The position numbers were made by a program, and so were the translations under genes. DNA of 64,000 nt from Pseudomonas putida. GTDB taxonomy: Bacteria > Pseudomonadota > Gammaproteobacteria > Pseudomonadales > Pseudomonadaceae. Below are positions 8,790-16,500 of the stretch, piece by piece (position 1 is the first letter of the stretch; the number at the start of each line of letters is the position of its first letter). The notes under the pieces were generated by a model, which was given only the letters and a program-made list of their open reading frames with translations, made no database searches and was not told the DNA's origin. The DNA lies in contig NZ_JANHLE010000009.1 in assembly GCF_028682475.1 (NCBI RefSeq), positions 1-64,000 on the forward strand. The letters are read 5' to 3'.

Positions 8790-9953
8790 TTATTTAGCAG
8801 CTGCGGCGTCGTCAAATACACGATTCATATGCTGGGCAAAACGCTCGATATCTTTCCATTGCCCAATGAAACGCTTAAAAAACGTCGCAAACTTAAAAAG
8901 TGCCTGATCGGATTCAATACGGTTGAGGTGTTCAATCGATGCATCGATGTAAACACCAATGAGCTGCCAGGCAGATTGCAGATGGGAGGACGCGGTGACT
9001 ACATCCCTCAGTCGGGTATCCATCTGCCCCATCTGGGTAGCCAACTCCTCCACGAGCCCTTCCAGCCGCATGGCGACTTTCAGCTTCTGGCTCACTTCAC
9101 CACGCTGCTTCTGACGCTTGTTGCGCTCTTTGCGTACTTTCTCCGCCTTGCTGCCATAGATGGAGCCGGTGATAACCACGCCCAGCGCCCCTGCCGCCAA
9201 ACCGCTTAGCGCTGCTTTGACATACTGGTCATATTCGGCTTCAAGGCGTTTGATTTCTTTATCAAGCTCGGCCAAATCTTCACGTAGGTGCTGTACCGCC
9301 CCACTCGCCTTTTGACGCTTGATCGCTTCGGTTTTTGTTGCCACCAAGGGCAGCAGCTTTTCACGCGCGTGATCTCGAAACTGCTCGGTTTCCTCGCGTA
9401 CCGCACTCACACGTCGAGCGAAAAGCTCCACGTCTTCGCGCAGGACCTCCATACAGTCAACCAAGTCCAGGACCCGACGTTTGTCTTCCGCACCAAGACT
9501 GATCGGTGTGTCGAAACGCAGGGTGTCCCACGCCTCCCTTCTCTTACCCAGAGCGCTGCTTTTTTCGAGAAGCACCAATACCTCGTCACCTGTGGTATTG
9601 ATGCCATTGGCACTGGCAGCCAACTCGAAGCCGAGTTTCTTGCTGTTGTCGGCAAGTGTCGTCCAGCTGCGTCCGTGTTTCTGCAACTGTTTGTGCAGGT
9701 CGCCTAAGCTGTTCGGCATTAGCGCCGGCTCGGTGATGGTGGAATAGCCCAACCAGCGAATCAGCGCATCTTGGGCAACTGGAAGGCTGAAGACATGATT
9801 TGCATACTGGTTGAGGGTGACAATGTGCTCCCTGGTCAGGGTCAGCCCCCCTTCCTCGGGCCCATCGCGCTCTGCCATGGCCTGGATAAGGTTCCCGGGC
9901 AGGAGTTCAGCCTCTTTCTGCAATGTGTCAAAATTCTTGAGTGTACTGCTCAT
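8790..9953 (-). CDS. Alpha-xenorhabdolysin-type binary toxin, subunit A-like
   Basis: A 387-aa protein, the normal length for XaxA/YaxA. Long amphipathic helices flank a central hydrophobic hairpin (about residues 245-268, KAALSGLAAGALGVVITGSI), followed by the charged motif YGSKAEKVRKERNK. The same hairpin motif occurs in the A gene at 13299 (GVAITGGIYGSQAE), which supports the family call. The start at 9953 has AGGGA seven bases upstream; ATG 9959 is too close to it. First gene of the A-B-A' cluster, divergent from the chagasin-like gene. No signal peptide. In XaxAB-type toxins, A binds membrane and activates B; here that role is inferred. Confidence 0.8.
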   Translation of the reverse strand: MSSTLKNFDTLQKEAELLPGNLIQAMAERDGPEEGGLTLTREHIVTLNQYANHVFSLPVAQDALIRWLGYSTITEPALMPNSLGDLHKQLQKHGRSWTTLADNSKKLGFELAASANGINTTGDEVLVLLEKSSALGKRREAWDTLRFDTPISLGAEDKRRVLDLVDCMEVLREDVELFARRVSAVREETEQFRDHAREKLLPLVATKTEAIKRQKASGAVQHLREDLAELDKEIKRLEAEYDQYVKAALSGLAAGALGVVITGSIYGSKAEKVRKERNKRQKQRGEVSQKLKVAMRLEGLVEELATQMGQMDTRLRDVVTASSHLQSAWQLIGVYIDASIEHLNRIESDQALFKFATFFKRFIGQWKDIERFAQHMNRVFDDAAAAK

Positions 9954-10006
9954 GATCATGTCCCTGTTGATAGGCCAATCCGGCCTGGGACTTTCAAACT
10001 ATTACG

Positions 10007-10047
10007 GCTGGGTACTGCCCAGCAGAGGGCAGGCTTTCCTGAAAGCC
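10007..10047. promoter_or_regulatory. Two inverted repeats in the divergent toxin/inhibitor intergenic region
   Basis: GCTGGG (10007-10012) with CCCAGC (10018-10023), and GGCTTTC (10032-10038) with GAAAGCC (10041-10047). Both lie in the 122 bases between the divergent A-toxin gene (start 9953) and the lipoprotein gene (start 10076). They may be operators or leader hairpins. Only the symmetry is observed. Confidence 0.35.
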
Positions 10048-10075
10048 AAAGCCAGTCAGAATGAATGGATTATCA

Positions 10076-10474
10076 ATGAAGAATAAGTGCAAATTGCTGA
10101 TCCTTGGCCTGCCCCTCCTGGCAGCCTGTTCACAAACGCCGGGCAAACACGACAACGTGGTGCTGGAAAGGGTAAGCCAGTGCCCTGTCCACCTGGAGAT
10201 GGACCAAACGCTCACCTTGAGCCTGCCCAGCAACCCCAGCACCGGCTATCGTTGGCTGGTGCAGAACCCCGCCGCAGCCATCCTGCGCAGCCTCGGCCCT
10301 GAGGTCTACAGCCATCCAGAAGATGCCGGGATGGTCGGCAGTGCGGGGCAATCGACCTGGCGCTTCCAGGCCCAGGCCGCCGGTGAGGGAAATTTGTTGC
10401 TGGTTTACCAACAGCCCTGGGCGCCGGAAGTGCGTCCGGTGCAGACCTTCGACTGCGCAATCACGGTGAAGTGA
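10076..10474 (+). CDS. Chagasin-family (I42) cysteine-protease inhibitor lipoprotein
   Basis: A 132-aa lipoprotein. Residues 1-17 are a signal peptide ending in the lipobox LAAC, with Cys18 as the lipidated residue. All three inhibitory loops of chagasin can be read: NPSTGY (53-58), GSAG (88-91) and QPW (113-115). Cys36 and Cys127 may pair. Family members block papain-like cysteine proteases by inserting these loops into the active-site cleft. Here it would sit in the envelope facing the periplasm. ATG 10076 is preferred over ATG 10061 because the signal peptide then begins MKNKCK. It lies between the toxin A gene (divergent) and cmoA (85 bases downstream, same strand). Confidence 0.82.
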   Translation: MKNKCKLLILGLPLLAACSQTPGKHDNVVLERVSQCPVHLEMDQTLTLSLPSNPSTGYRWLVQNPAAAILRSLGPEVYSHPEDAGMVGSAGQSTWRFQAQAAGEGNLLLVYQQPWAPEVRPVQTFDCAITVK

Positions 10475-10559
10475 CGGCGCTGGTCAGCCAGGCCATGCAT
10501 CTGCCGGCCAGTTTGGCTAAAATGCCCGCCTTTTACCGCCCAACGCCTGGATTGCCCCC

Positions 10560-11303
10560 GTGAGCAAAGAACCCGACCGCCTATTCGCCCAGCCCCTTGG
10601 CCAGGTGCCCGACTTCGCCTTCAACGAAGACGTGGTGCGGGTGTTCCCGGACATGATCAAGCGCTCGGTGCCCGGTTACCCGACCATTGTCGAAAACCTC
10701 GGCGTGCTCGCTGCCCAGTTCGCCCAGCCAAATACAGCCCTGTATGACCTGGGCAGCTCGCTGGGCGCGGTGACCCAGGCGCTGCGCCGTCACGTGCGCA
10801 GCGACGGTTGCCGGGTGATTGCCATCGACAATTCGGCGGCCATGGTCGAGCGCTGCCGGCAATACCTCAATGCCCAGGACTCGATGTTCCAGGAATTGCT
10901 GCCGGTCGAGGTGATCGAGGACGATATCCTCGCGCTGGAGTTCCAGCCAGCCTCGGTGGTGGCGATGAACTTCACTCTGCAGTTCATCGCCCCCGAGCAA
11001 CGCCTGGAACTGCTTACGCGTATTCGCCAGGCGCTGCTGCCGGGCGGCGCGCTGATCCTCTCGGAGAAGCTGCGCTTCAACGACCCGGATGAACACGCGT
11101 TACTCACTGACCTGCATGTCGCCTTCAAGCGCGCCAATGGCTACAGCGAACTGGAAATTGCCCAGAAGCGCAGTGCCATCGAGAACGTGATGAAGCCCGA
11201 CAGCCTTGAAGAACATCGCGAGCGCCTGCTGGCAGCCGGTTTCTCCAAGGTCGTGCCCTGGTTCCAATGCCTTAACTTTGCCTCGTTGATTGCCCTGCCA
11301 TGA
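10560..11303 (+). CDS. cmoA: Carboxy-S-adenosyl-L-methionine synthase
   Basis: Converts SAM and prephenate into carboxy-SAM, the donor used by CmoB to make 5-oxyacetyl uridine at tRNA position 34. 247 aa. The Rossmann methyltransferase fold is seen in [17 protein letters not shown] (about 60-76) and [17 protein letters not shown] (about 84-100). The N-terminal [20 protein letters not shown] is characteristic of CmoA. GTG start, with no strong Shine-Dalgarno visible. Its stop overlaps the cmoB start as ATGA, a typical coupled pair. This is a housekeeping gene enclosed by toxin genes on both sides. Confidence 0.95.
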   Translation: MSKEPDRLFAQPLGQVPDFAFNEDVVRVFPDMIKRSVPGYPTIVENLGVLAAQFAQPNTALYDLGSSLGAVTQALRRHVRSDGCRVIAIDNSAAMVERCRQYLNAQDSMFQELLPVEVIEDDILALEFQPASVVAMNFTLQFIAPEQRLELLTRIRQALLPGGALILSEKLRFNDPDEHALLTDLHVAFKRANGYSELEIAQKRSAIENVMKPDSLEEHRERLLAAGFSKVVPWFQCLNFASLIALP

Positions 11304-12256
11304 TTGATCTTTCCCCTCTGGTCCGCCGCCTGGCGGGCACCCCCCTGGCGCAATGGTCACAAGGCCTGCAGGCGCAACTCGACGCCAAGATGGAGAAAGG
11401 TCACGGCGACCTGGAGCGCTGGCAGAATGCCCTGGACGCGCTACCGCCGCTGGTGCCGAGCCACGTCGATCTGCTCAACGGCCTGAACCTGGATTGCGAC
11501 TGCGACGCGGACACCCGCGAACGCATGCGCCAGGCGCTGATGGGCTTGTCGCCCTGGCGCAAAGGCCCGTTCGACCTGTTCGGTGTGCATGTCGATACCG
11601 AGTGGCGTTCGGACTGGAAATGGTCGCGGGTCGCCCCGCACCTGAACCTCAAGGGCAAGCGCATTCTCGATGTCGGCTGCGGCAACGGTTACTACCAGTG
11701 GCGCATGCTCGGTGCCGGTGCCGACAGCGTGATCGGCGTCGATCCCAACTGGCTGTTCTTCTGCCAGTTCCAGGCGGTTCAGCGCTACTTGCCAGAACTG
11801 CCTGCCTGGCACCTGCCCTTCGCCCTGGAAGACCTGCCGGCCAATCTCGAAGGCTTCGACACGGTGTTTTCCATGGGTGTGTTCTACCACCGCCGCTCGC
11901 CCATCGAGCACCTGCTGGCGCTCAAGGACTGCCTGGTAAAAGGCGGCGAACTGGTGCTGGAAACGTTGGTGGTCGAGGGTGACGAGCATCAGGTACTGGT
12001 GCCCGAAGACCGCTACGCGCAGATGCGCAATGTCTGGTTCCTGCCTTCGGTGCCGGCCCTGGAGCGCTGGCTGCGCCGCGCCGGTTTCAGTGATGTGCGC
12101 TGCGTCGATGTCAGCGTCACCAGCATCGAGGAGCAACGCAGCACCGAGTGGATGCGCTACCAGTCGCTCAGCGACTTCCTCGACCCCGCCGACCACCGCC
12201 GTACCATCGAAGGTTTGCCTGCGCCACGCCGGGCGGTACTGGTGGCACGCAAGTAA
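11300..12256 (+). CDS. cmoB: tRNA U34 carboxymethyltransferase
   Basis: Transfers the carboxymethyl group from carboxy-SAM to 5-hydroxyuridine at the wobble position, giving cmo5U. 318 aa, standard length. An N-terminal helical part (about 1-105) is followed by the methyltransferase domain, with [18 protein letters not shown] (about 115-132), [17 protein letters not shown] and [15 protein letters not shown]. Overlaps cmoA by 4 bases. Ends 60 bases before the oppositely oriented toxin B gene, with a strong hairpin between. Confidence 0.96.
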   Translation: MIDLSPLVRRLAGTPLAQWSQGLQAQLDAKMEKGHGDLERWQNALDALPPLVPSHVDLLNGLNLDCDCDADTRERMRQALMGLSPWRKGPFDLFGVHVDTEWRSDWKWSRVAPHLNLKGKRILDVGCGNGYYQWRMLGAGADSVIGVDPNWLFFCQFQAVQRYLPELPAWHLPFALEDLPANLEGFDTVFSMGVFYHRRSPIEHLLALKDCLVKGGELVLETLVVEGDEHQVLVPEDRYAQMRNVWFLPSVPALERWLRRAGFSDVRCVDVSVTSIEEQRSTEWMRYQSLSDFLDPADHRRTIEGLPAPRRAVLVARK

Positions 12257-12272
12257 GGCTGAAGCAGCAGCG

Positions 12273-12303
12273 ACCGGACTGGCCAGGAACTAGCCAGTCC
12301 GGT
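12273..12303. terminator. Hairpin between convergent cmoB and toxin B gene
   Basis: ACCGGACTGGC (12273-12283) and GCCAGTCCGGT (12293-12303) form a perfect 11-bp stem with a 9-base loop. It lies between two convergent genes and probably separates their transcripts, although a long T-run is missing on either side. Confidence 0.6.
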
Positions 12304-12316
12304 TGGGGAAGGTCAC

Positions 12317-13297
12317 TCAGCCTCGAGGTTTCTCATAAACTCTGCGCACCTGTGCAAGATAACCCCGCAGCACATCCAGCGCCGCGCTCAATGAGCGCAG
12401 CTCAGTGGCGCTTTTCACGATGTTCAGGCGCTGCTGCCAGCCCTGATGGAGTTTGCGCCCTTCGATCAGCCATTGATCCCGCCAATCCATCACCTTGGTA
12501 ATGCCCGGAAGCTCAGAGACCTCTCGTTCGATCGTCTCCAGAACTTGCCGCTGACTGGACAGCGCGGCTTGCTGCTCCTTGATTTTCAAGGCCAGCGCAT
12601 CCCGGGCCTTGAGCAAGTCGCTGAACTTGCGGCCTTCGCCGATGATATCCAGATTGGCGTTGAACTTCTTCACGCCCTGCTTGAACAGGTCGAGATCGAG
12701 CGAGGGGTTTTGTATCTGCTTGAACAACACATCCAGCTCTTCCTCCCGAGGAATCAGCCCCTTGATCACGTCTATGATGCCAGGGGCCTGGAAAAGTCCA
12801 AGGAGCTCATCCAGGTCCTTTTTGCGTTGCTCCAGTTGACGCACTACCTGGGCCTGGCGCTCAACACGGATCTTCTGTTCATCGCGGTCCTTGGCCAGCA
12901 TGCCAGCACGCGTCCCTACATCCGGTAGCCTGAACGCAGTCAACCTGCCAAGCTTGCTATCAATACTCTGGCAAAGGGTGTCCAGACGGCTATAGGCACG
13001 CAGCAGATCCTCCTCCATCTCCTTCTCCATCTCGCTTCGCTGCCCGGATGCACTGTCCCCCACCCGCAGGAGTTCCTGCCACGGCTGGTTGTTGAGCATG
13101 ATCAGCCCCCGCAGCACATGATCGGATAACAGCGCGTCGGTATCCCGAATCAAGGCCAACAGATCACTGAGCTTCTCCCGCACTGATGGCAGAAGCGAGT
13201 TGGTATCGCTGCCGAGCAGGCGAAAGATATTCTCCTGCAGCGTTCGCATGGCGTTTACATCGGGAACTACAGCTTCCAGGCTGGTTTGACGGTCCAT
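12317..13297 (-). CDS. Alpha-xenorhabdolysin-type binary toxin, subunit B-like (second copy)
   Basis: 326 aa, helical, no signal peptide. A hydrophobic segment LLGLFQAPGIIDVIKGLIP (about 165-183) interrupts long charged coiled-coil helices (EQRKKDLDELL before it). The C-terminus LRSLSAALDVLRGYLAQVRRVY matches the layout of the B gene at 7767. The start at 13297 is set by GAGGAG within the end of the A gene, whose stop lies 1 base upstream, so the two are tightly coupled. Strongly diverged from the other B gene, which argues against recent duplication. B-subunit identity is inferred from size, order after A and architecture. Confidence 0.68.
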   Translation of the reverse strand: MDRQTSLEAVVPDVNAMRTLQENIFRLLGSDTNSLLPSVREKLSDLLALIRDTDALLSDHVLRGLIMLNNQPWQELLRVGDSASGQRSEMEKEMEEDLLRAYSRLDTLCQSIDSKLGRLTAFRLPDVGTRAGMLAKDRDEQKIRVERQAQVVRQLEQRKKDLDELLGLFQAPGIIDVIKGLIPREEELDVLFKQIQNPSLDLDLFKQGVKKFNANLDIIGEGRKFSDLLKARDALALKIKEQQAALSSQRQVLETIEREVSELPGITKVMDWRDQWLIEGRKLHQGWQQRLNIVKSATELRSLSAALDVLRGYLAQVRRVYEKPRG

Positions 13298-13298
13298 G

Positions 13299-14495
13299 TC
13301 AGTTCTCCTCAACATAACGGTCGACTACTTCGTTGAACACTTCAGAAAGTTGGTGGGATTTGCTACGAATCGACTTCCAGGGACGAATCACCCGCTCAAA
13401 GCGCATGGCGAATCGCGCCAGGCTGATGTCCGTATCGATGCGCTTAAGGTCAAGATGCGACTCCTCGGCGTACACGCTGAGCGTGTTCCACACATCCTCC
13501 AGATTTTTCGCCGCCGTCTCGACCTCTACCAGACGCAGTTCCAGATCTCGCAGTAGCGTCATAGTGAGCTGAAACCTGCCGATCTCGGGCTCCAGCTCCT
13601 CAACGGCTTCAGCCAATCCCTTTCGTTGCTCGATGTACTGATTCTTCTCCTTCCTGACCGATTCAGCCTGAGAACCGTAAATCCCGCCGGTGATCGCCAC
13701 ACCGACAGGTCCAAACAAAAGCCCGGCGAGGGTGTAGCCGACCAGTGACTTGTACGCCTCAGTCTTCTCGGTAATCAGCTGGTCCAATCGAAGCAGCTGC
13801 TGGTTCATCTCATCGAGTTTCTCCGCGTCGGCTTTACCTTTGAATCCTCGCAGAAGCCCCTCGGCCTTGGGTCGCAGAATGTCCACGACGTCGCGGGCGA
13901 ACCTGTTGGCCCGGGCCTCGACTGCGGTGATGCGCTCGATCGCCAGGCTGACGTCTTCCGTTATCACCGCCAGATAATCCTCAATCGAAGATATGACCTG
14001 GGCACGCTCCATCGGCTCCAGGCGTTGTGCCTGCAAATGATCCAAAAGCTGCTCGTCCAGCTCACGCAAGAGGCCTGCACTGCGAATGGCCTCCGAGTCG
14101 CGGATCGCACTGAGTAGCGCTTGCCCATCCGACGTGAAGTTCGTGGCGAAGTTGTCAAGCTGGGTGCCGAGGGTCTTGGTCTCCTGCTCCAGTACATTCC
14201 AGCCTGCAACATGCCTGCGCAGATCCTCGTAGAACTGGTGGATCGCCTCAGGGTCGATCTCCAGCAATACGAAGTTCATGGATCGCTGCAGACTCTCCCG
14301 GTCCGGGGGCAGCCTGCGCACCACGCTGGCATAACGTTTGATCGCCAGGAGGTTGTCCTGGGTAAAAATCAAAGCAGGGTCCAGACTGGACGCACTGCCG
14401 GTGATGGCCTCGAAGTACTGCTCGGGTACCCGTTCAGCTTTTTGCTGTGCATCCATTCCGACAAGAGATGCGTTCTCTGTCATAGCCACGGTCAT
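13299..14495 (-). CDS. Alpha-xenorhabdolysin-type binary toxin, subunit A-like (second copy)
   Basis: 398 aa. Long helices surround a central hydrophobic hairpin, SLVGYTLAGLLFGPVGVAIT (about 250-269), and the following motif GGIYGSQAESVRKEKNQY closely matches the A gene at 8790 (GSIYGSKAEKVRKERNK). Before the hairpin a coiled-coil region contains EMNQQLLRLDQLITEKTEA. No signal peptide. A strong Shine-Dalgarno, GAGGAGG, precedes ATG 14495. First gene of the A-B operon, with B starting 2 bases after its stop. Expected role by family: membrane docking and activation of B in a pore-forming complex. Confidence 0.78.
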   Translation of the reverse strand: MTVAMTENASLVGMDAQQKAERVPEQYFEAITGSASSLDPALIFTQDNLLAIKRYASVVRRLPPDRESLQRSMNFVLLEIDPEAIHQFYEDLRRHVAGWNVLEQETKTLGTQLDNFATNFTSDGQALLSAIRDSEAIRSAGLLRELDEQLLDHLQAQRLEPMERAQVISSIEDYLAVITEDVSLAIERITAVEARANRFARDVVDILRPKAEGLLRGFKGKADAEKLDEMNQQLLRLDQLITEKTEAYKSLVGYTLAGLLFGPVGVAITGGIYGSQAESVRKEKNQYIEQRKGLAEAVEELEPEIGRFQLTMTLLRDLELRLVEVETAAKNLEDVWNTLSVYAEESHLDLKRIDTDISLARFAMRFERVIRPWKSIRSKSHQLSEVFNEVVDRYVEEN

Positions 14496-14531
14496 GATGA
14501 CCTCCTCATTGTTCCTGAAACGTCTTTAGCC

Positions 14532-14606
14532 CACCTGGATCAGGTGATCGGGTGTACTGCTCGACACTACGTTCCAGACAGCGTTGGCACAGCCATCTCG
14601 ATGGCT
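14532..14606. promoter_or_regulatory. Two inverted repeats upstream of the A-B toxin operon
   Basis: CACCTG (14532-14537) with CAGGTG (14541-14546), and AGCCATC (14591-14597) with GATGGCT (14600-14606). They lie 37-111 bases upstream of the toxin A start at 14495. The second has the same 7-2-7 layout as the repeat at 10032-10047 upstream of the other toxin cluster. Candidate operators; no promoter hexamers were assigned. Confidence 0.35.
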
Positions 14607-14684
14607 TGGTCCACTACAGAAAACTCAATGAGAAGAGGTGGAGTAAGTCCTCCAGGCTGTCATCCAGTTGGATGATGCGCGCAT

Positions 14685-14713
14685 AAAAAAGGCGCCCGTG
14701 TGGGCGCCAAAAA
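14685..14713 (-). terminator. Rho-independent terminator
   Basis: GGCGCCC (14691-14697) and GGGCGCC (14702-14708) form a 7-bp GC-rich stem with a 4-base loop. It is flanked by six A on the left and five A on the right. Read on the minus strand it is a stem followed by a T-run, and it ends the small gene at 14758. Confidence 0.8.
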
Positions 14714-14757
14714 TTCACCTTTTCCAAAGGAGCGGGGAGTCACAAAGGTGAATGGAG

Positions 14758-14964
14758 CTACTCTTTGACCACTTGCTGCTGAGCGTTGGCGCGCTTCTGC
14801 GCCTCGGAGCTGGCAACCGCCTGATCCTGCTTGCCGTGGATCTGCTCCTGGCTCAGGCGAAACTTCTCCCAGAACTGTTTCGAACGTTCCGCGCCGCCTT
14901 CGGCCAGCGCGGCACCACTGCCAAGGGCCAGAACGCCCATCAATGCATACTTGATCAGGCTCAT
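14758..14964 (-). CDS. Small exported protein of unknown function
   Basis: 68 aa. Residues 1-20 form a signal peptide (MSLIKYALMGVLALGSGAALA). The mature part is about 48 highly charged, Gln/Lys/Glu-rich residues, with RSKQFWEKFRLSQEQIHGKQ and no Cys. Start at ATG 14964 because GAGGTGA lies 6 bases upstream; the GTG at 14973 overlaps that Shine-Dalgarno. It has its own terminator. I do not recognise a characterised family. Similar short periplasmic proteins are common in Pseudomonas. Position between the toxin operon and the porin gives no functional clue. Confidence 0.75.
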   Translation of the reverse strand: MSLIKYALMGVLALGSGAALAEGGAERSKQFWEKFRLSQEQIHGKQDQAVASSEAQKRANAQQQVVKE

Positions 14965-15062
14965 GTTGCTCACCTCGTGATTGAATGTCGGTACGCTTCA
15001 ATCTTACGAAGGGCAAGCTAACGACAAGGTGAGCAGGACATTACAGTGTTGCAAGAAACGCC

Positions 15063-16385
15063 CTACAACAGAGTCAGCGGGTACTCGACAATCAGGCGCA
15101 CTTCGTCCAGGTCCGACTCAAACGCCGTGGCTCGCGTAGTCGCCTGACGCATGCGCAGTGACAGGTCTTTGAAGGTGCCCGACTGCACCACATACTTCGC
15201 TTCGATATCGCGCTCCCAGCGCTTCTGATCAGTCAGCGGGTTACCCTCGGCGTCACGGCGCATGTACACCGCGTTGGCCTCGGAGTAATCCGCGTCACTG
15301 CCACGCCCGTAGCGGGTCATGAAGGTCAGGCCGGGTACCCCGTAGCTGGCCATGTCGAGGTCGTAGCGCAGCATCCACGAGCGCTCTTTGGGGGAGTTGA
15401 AGTCGCTGTACTGGATCGAGTTGTCCAGGTAGATCGAATCGGCCTGGCGCAAGTAGTCGAAGTCGTTGTCGCCCTGGTTTCGCTGATGGGACAACGCCAG
15501 GGTATGGGCGCCATAGCTGAAGCCGACCCGTGCACTCCAGATATCGTTATCGAAGCTGCCGAGCAATTGCTGGCCCTGATCCTTGGCCTTGTAGTAATTG
15601 AAACCGCTGAACACGCTGAGCTGCTCGGTGATCGGGTACTGATAGCTGACGCCAGCGTAGTACTGGTCCCAGGCATCCTTCAGGCGACTGCTGTAGAGAC
15701 TCAGGCTGAGGTTGTCCGTGGCCTGGAAATCGCCGCCGAAATAGCCCAGCCAGGGCGAGTCAACGGGACCTGCGTAAAAGGTCTCGAAGCCGTCACGGGT
15801 GTTGCTTGAAAGCGGCTGGCTCATGGCATGCAGGCGTCCGCCCTGCACAGTCAGCCCCTCCAGCGTGGTGTTTTCCAGGGTCCAGCCGGTGAAGCTTTCC
15901 GGTAGCAAGCGCGAGTCGCCAAAATGCACCACCGGCGTGGTCGGGAACACATCGCCCACTTTGATTTCAGTGTCGAACAGGCGCGCCTTGAGCGCACCGC
16001 CCAGCTTGCTGAAATTGCTTGCAGTGTCGCCGTTGCTGTCGACTGGCAACATATCGAACGAGCTGCGCCCGCCACTGCGGCCATCGCCACTGTCGAGCTT
16101 GAGCGCGAGCATGGCATAGGCGTCGAGGCCAAAGCCGACGGTGCCCTCGGTGTAGCCCGACTGGAACCGGGCGATAAACGCCTGCGCCCAGGCCTCGGCA
16201 TAACCGGCCTTGCCGGTGGGTGACTCGCCGCCCTTGCGATAGTCGCGATTGAAATAGAAATTACGGCTGAGCACGGTGAGGCTGCTGTCTTCGACAAAGC
16301 CCCCGGACTCGACCGCTGCACTGCTGACTGAGCAACCGGCCAGGGCCAGGACGCCGGTGATACAGGTTGTGGTTTTATTCCCCAT
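15063..16385 (-). CDS. OprD-family outer-membrane porin
   Basis: 440 aa substrate-specific porin. OprD hallmarks are NFYFNRDYRKG near the mature start, AQAFIARFQSGYTEGTVGFG (about 67-86), ERSWMLRYDLDMASYGVPGL and the ending EVRLIVEYPLTLL. An exported N-terminus is present. A chance lipobox-like LAGC at 15-18 lies within the signal peptide. Start supported by AGGAG 5 bases upstream. It follows czcA in the same direction after 100 bases and is probably linked to metal regulation; in P. aeruginosa CzcR represses oprD. A CzcR-box-like sequence overlaps the czcA stop just upstream. The substrate cannot be told from sequence; OpdT-like is one possibility. Confidence 0.88.
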   Translation of the reverse strand: MGNKTTTCITGVLALAGCSVSSAAVESGGFVEDSSLTVLSRNFYFNRDYRKGGESPTGKAGYAEAWAQAFIARFQSGYTEGTVGFGLDAYAMLALKLDSGDGRSGGRSSFDMLPVDSNGDTASNFSKLGGALKARLFDTEIKVGDVFPTTPVVHFGDSRLLPESFTGWTLENTTLEGLTVQGGRLHAMSQPLSSNTRDGFETFYAGPVDSPWLGYFGGDFQATDNLSLSLYSSRLKDAWDQYYAGVSYQYPITEQLSVFSGFNYYKAKDQGQQLLGSFDNDIWSARVGFSYGAHTLALSHQRNQGDNDFDYLRQADSIYLDNSIQYSDFNSPKERSWMLRYDLDMASYGVPGLTFMTRYGRGSDADYSEANAVYMRRDAEGNPLTDQKRWERDIEAKYVVQSGTFKDLSLRMRQATTRATAFESDLDEVRLIVEYPLTLL

Positions 16386-16484
16386 CTCAACTCCTGATTA
16401 TTCGCCGTAATACGCACGACGGCCGCTGATGCGGCCGCCGTGGTTATCCTGACAAGGGCTGAATAACTCGAAGATGAGTGTGAA

Positions 16485-16500
16485 ATTACAGTTTTGTCAC
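16485..16500. promoter_or_regulatory. CzcR-box-like inverted repeat upstream of the porin gene
   Basis: ATTACA-GTTT-TGTCAC has the same half-site and 4-base spacing as the perfect repeat before czcC (22253-22268), with two mismatches in the right half. It lies 100 bases upstream of the porin start and overlaps the czcA stop codon. Candidate binding site for CzcR. Confidence 0.4.

Noticed and set aside
16332..16385. Lipobox-like LAGC in the signal peptide of the OprD-family porin
   Set aside because: OprD porins are not lipoproteins, and a signal-peptidase I site (SSAA) lies just after it; the Cys is probably part of the hydrophobic core.
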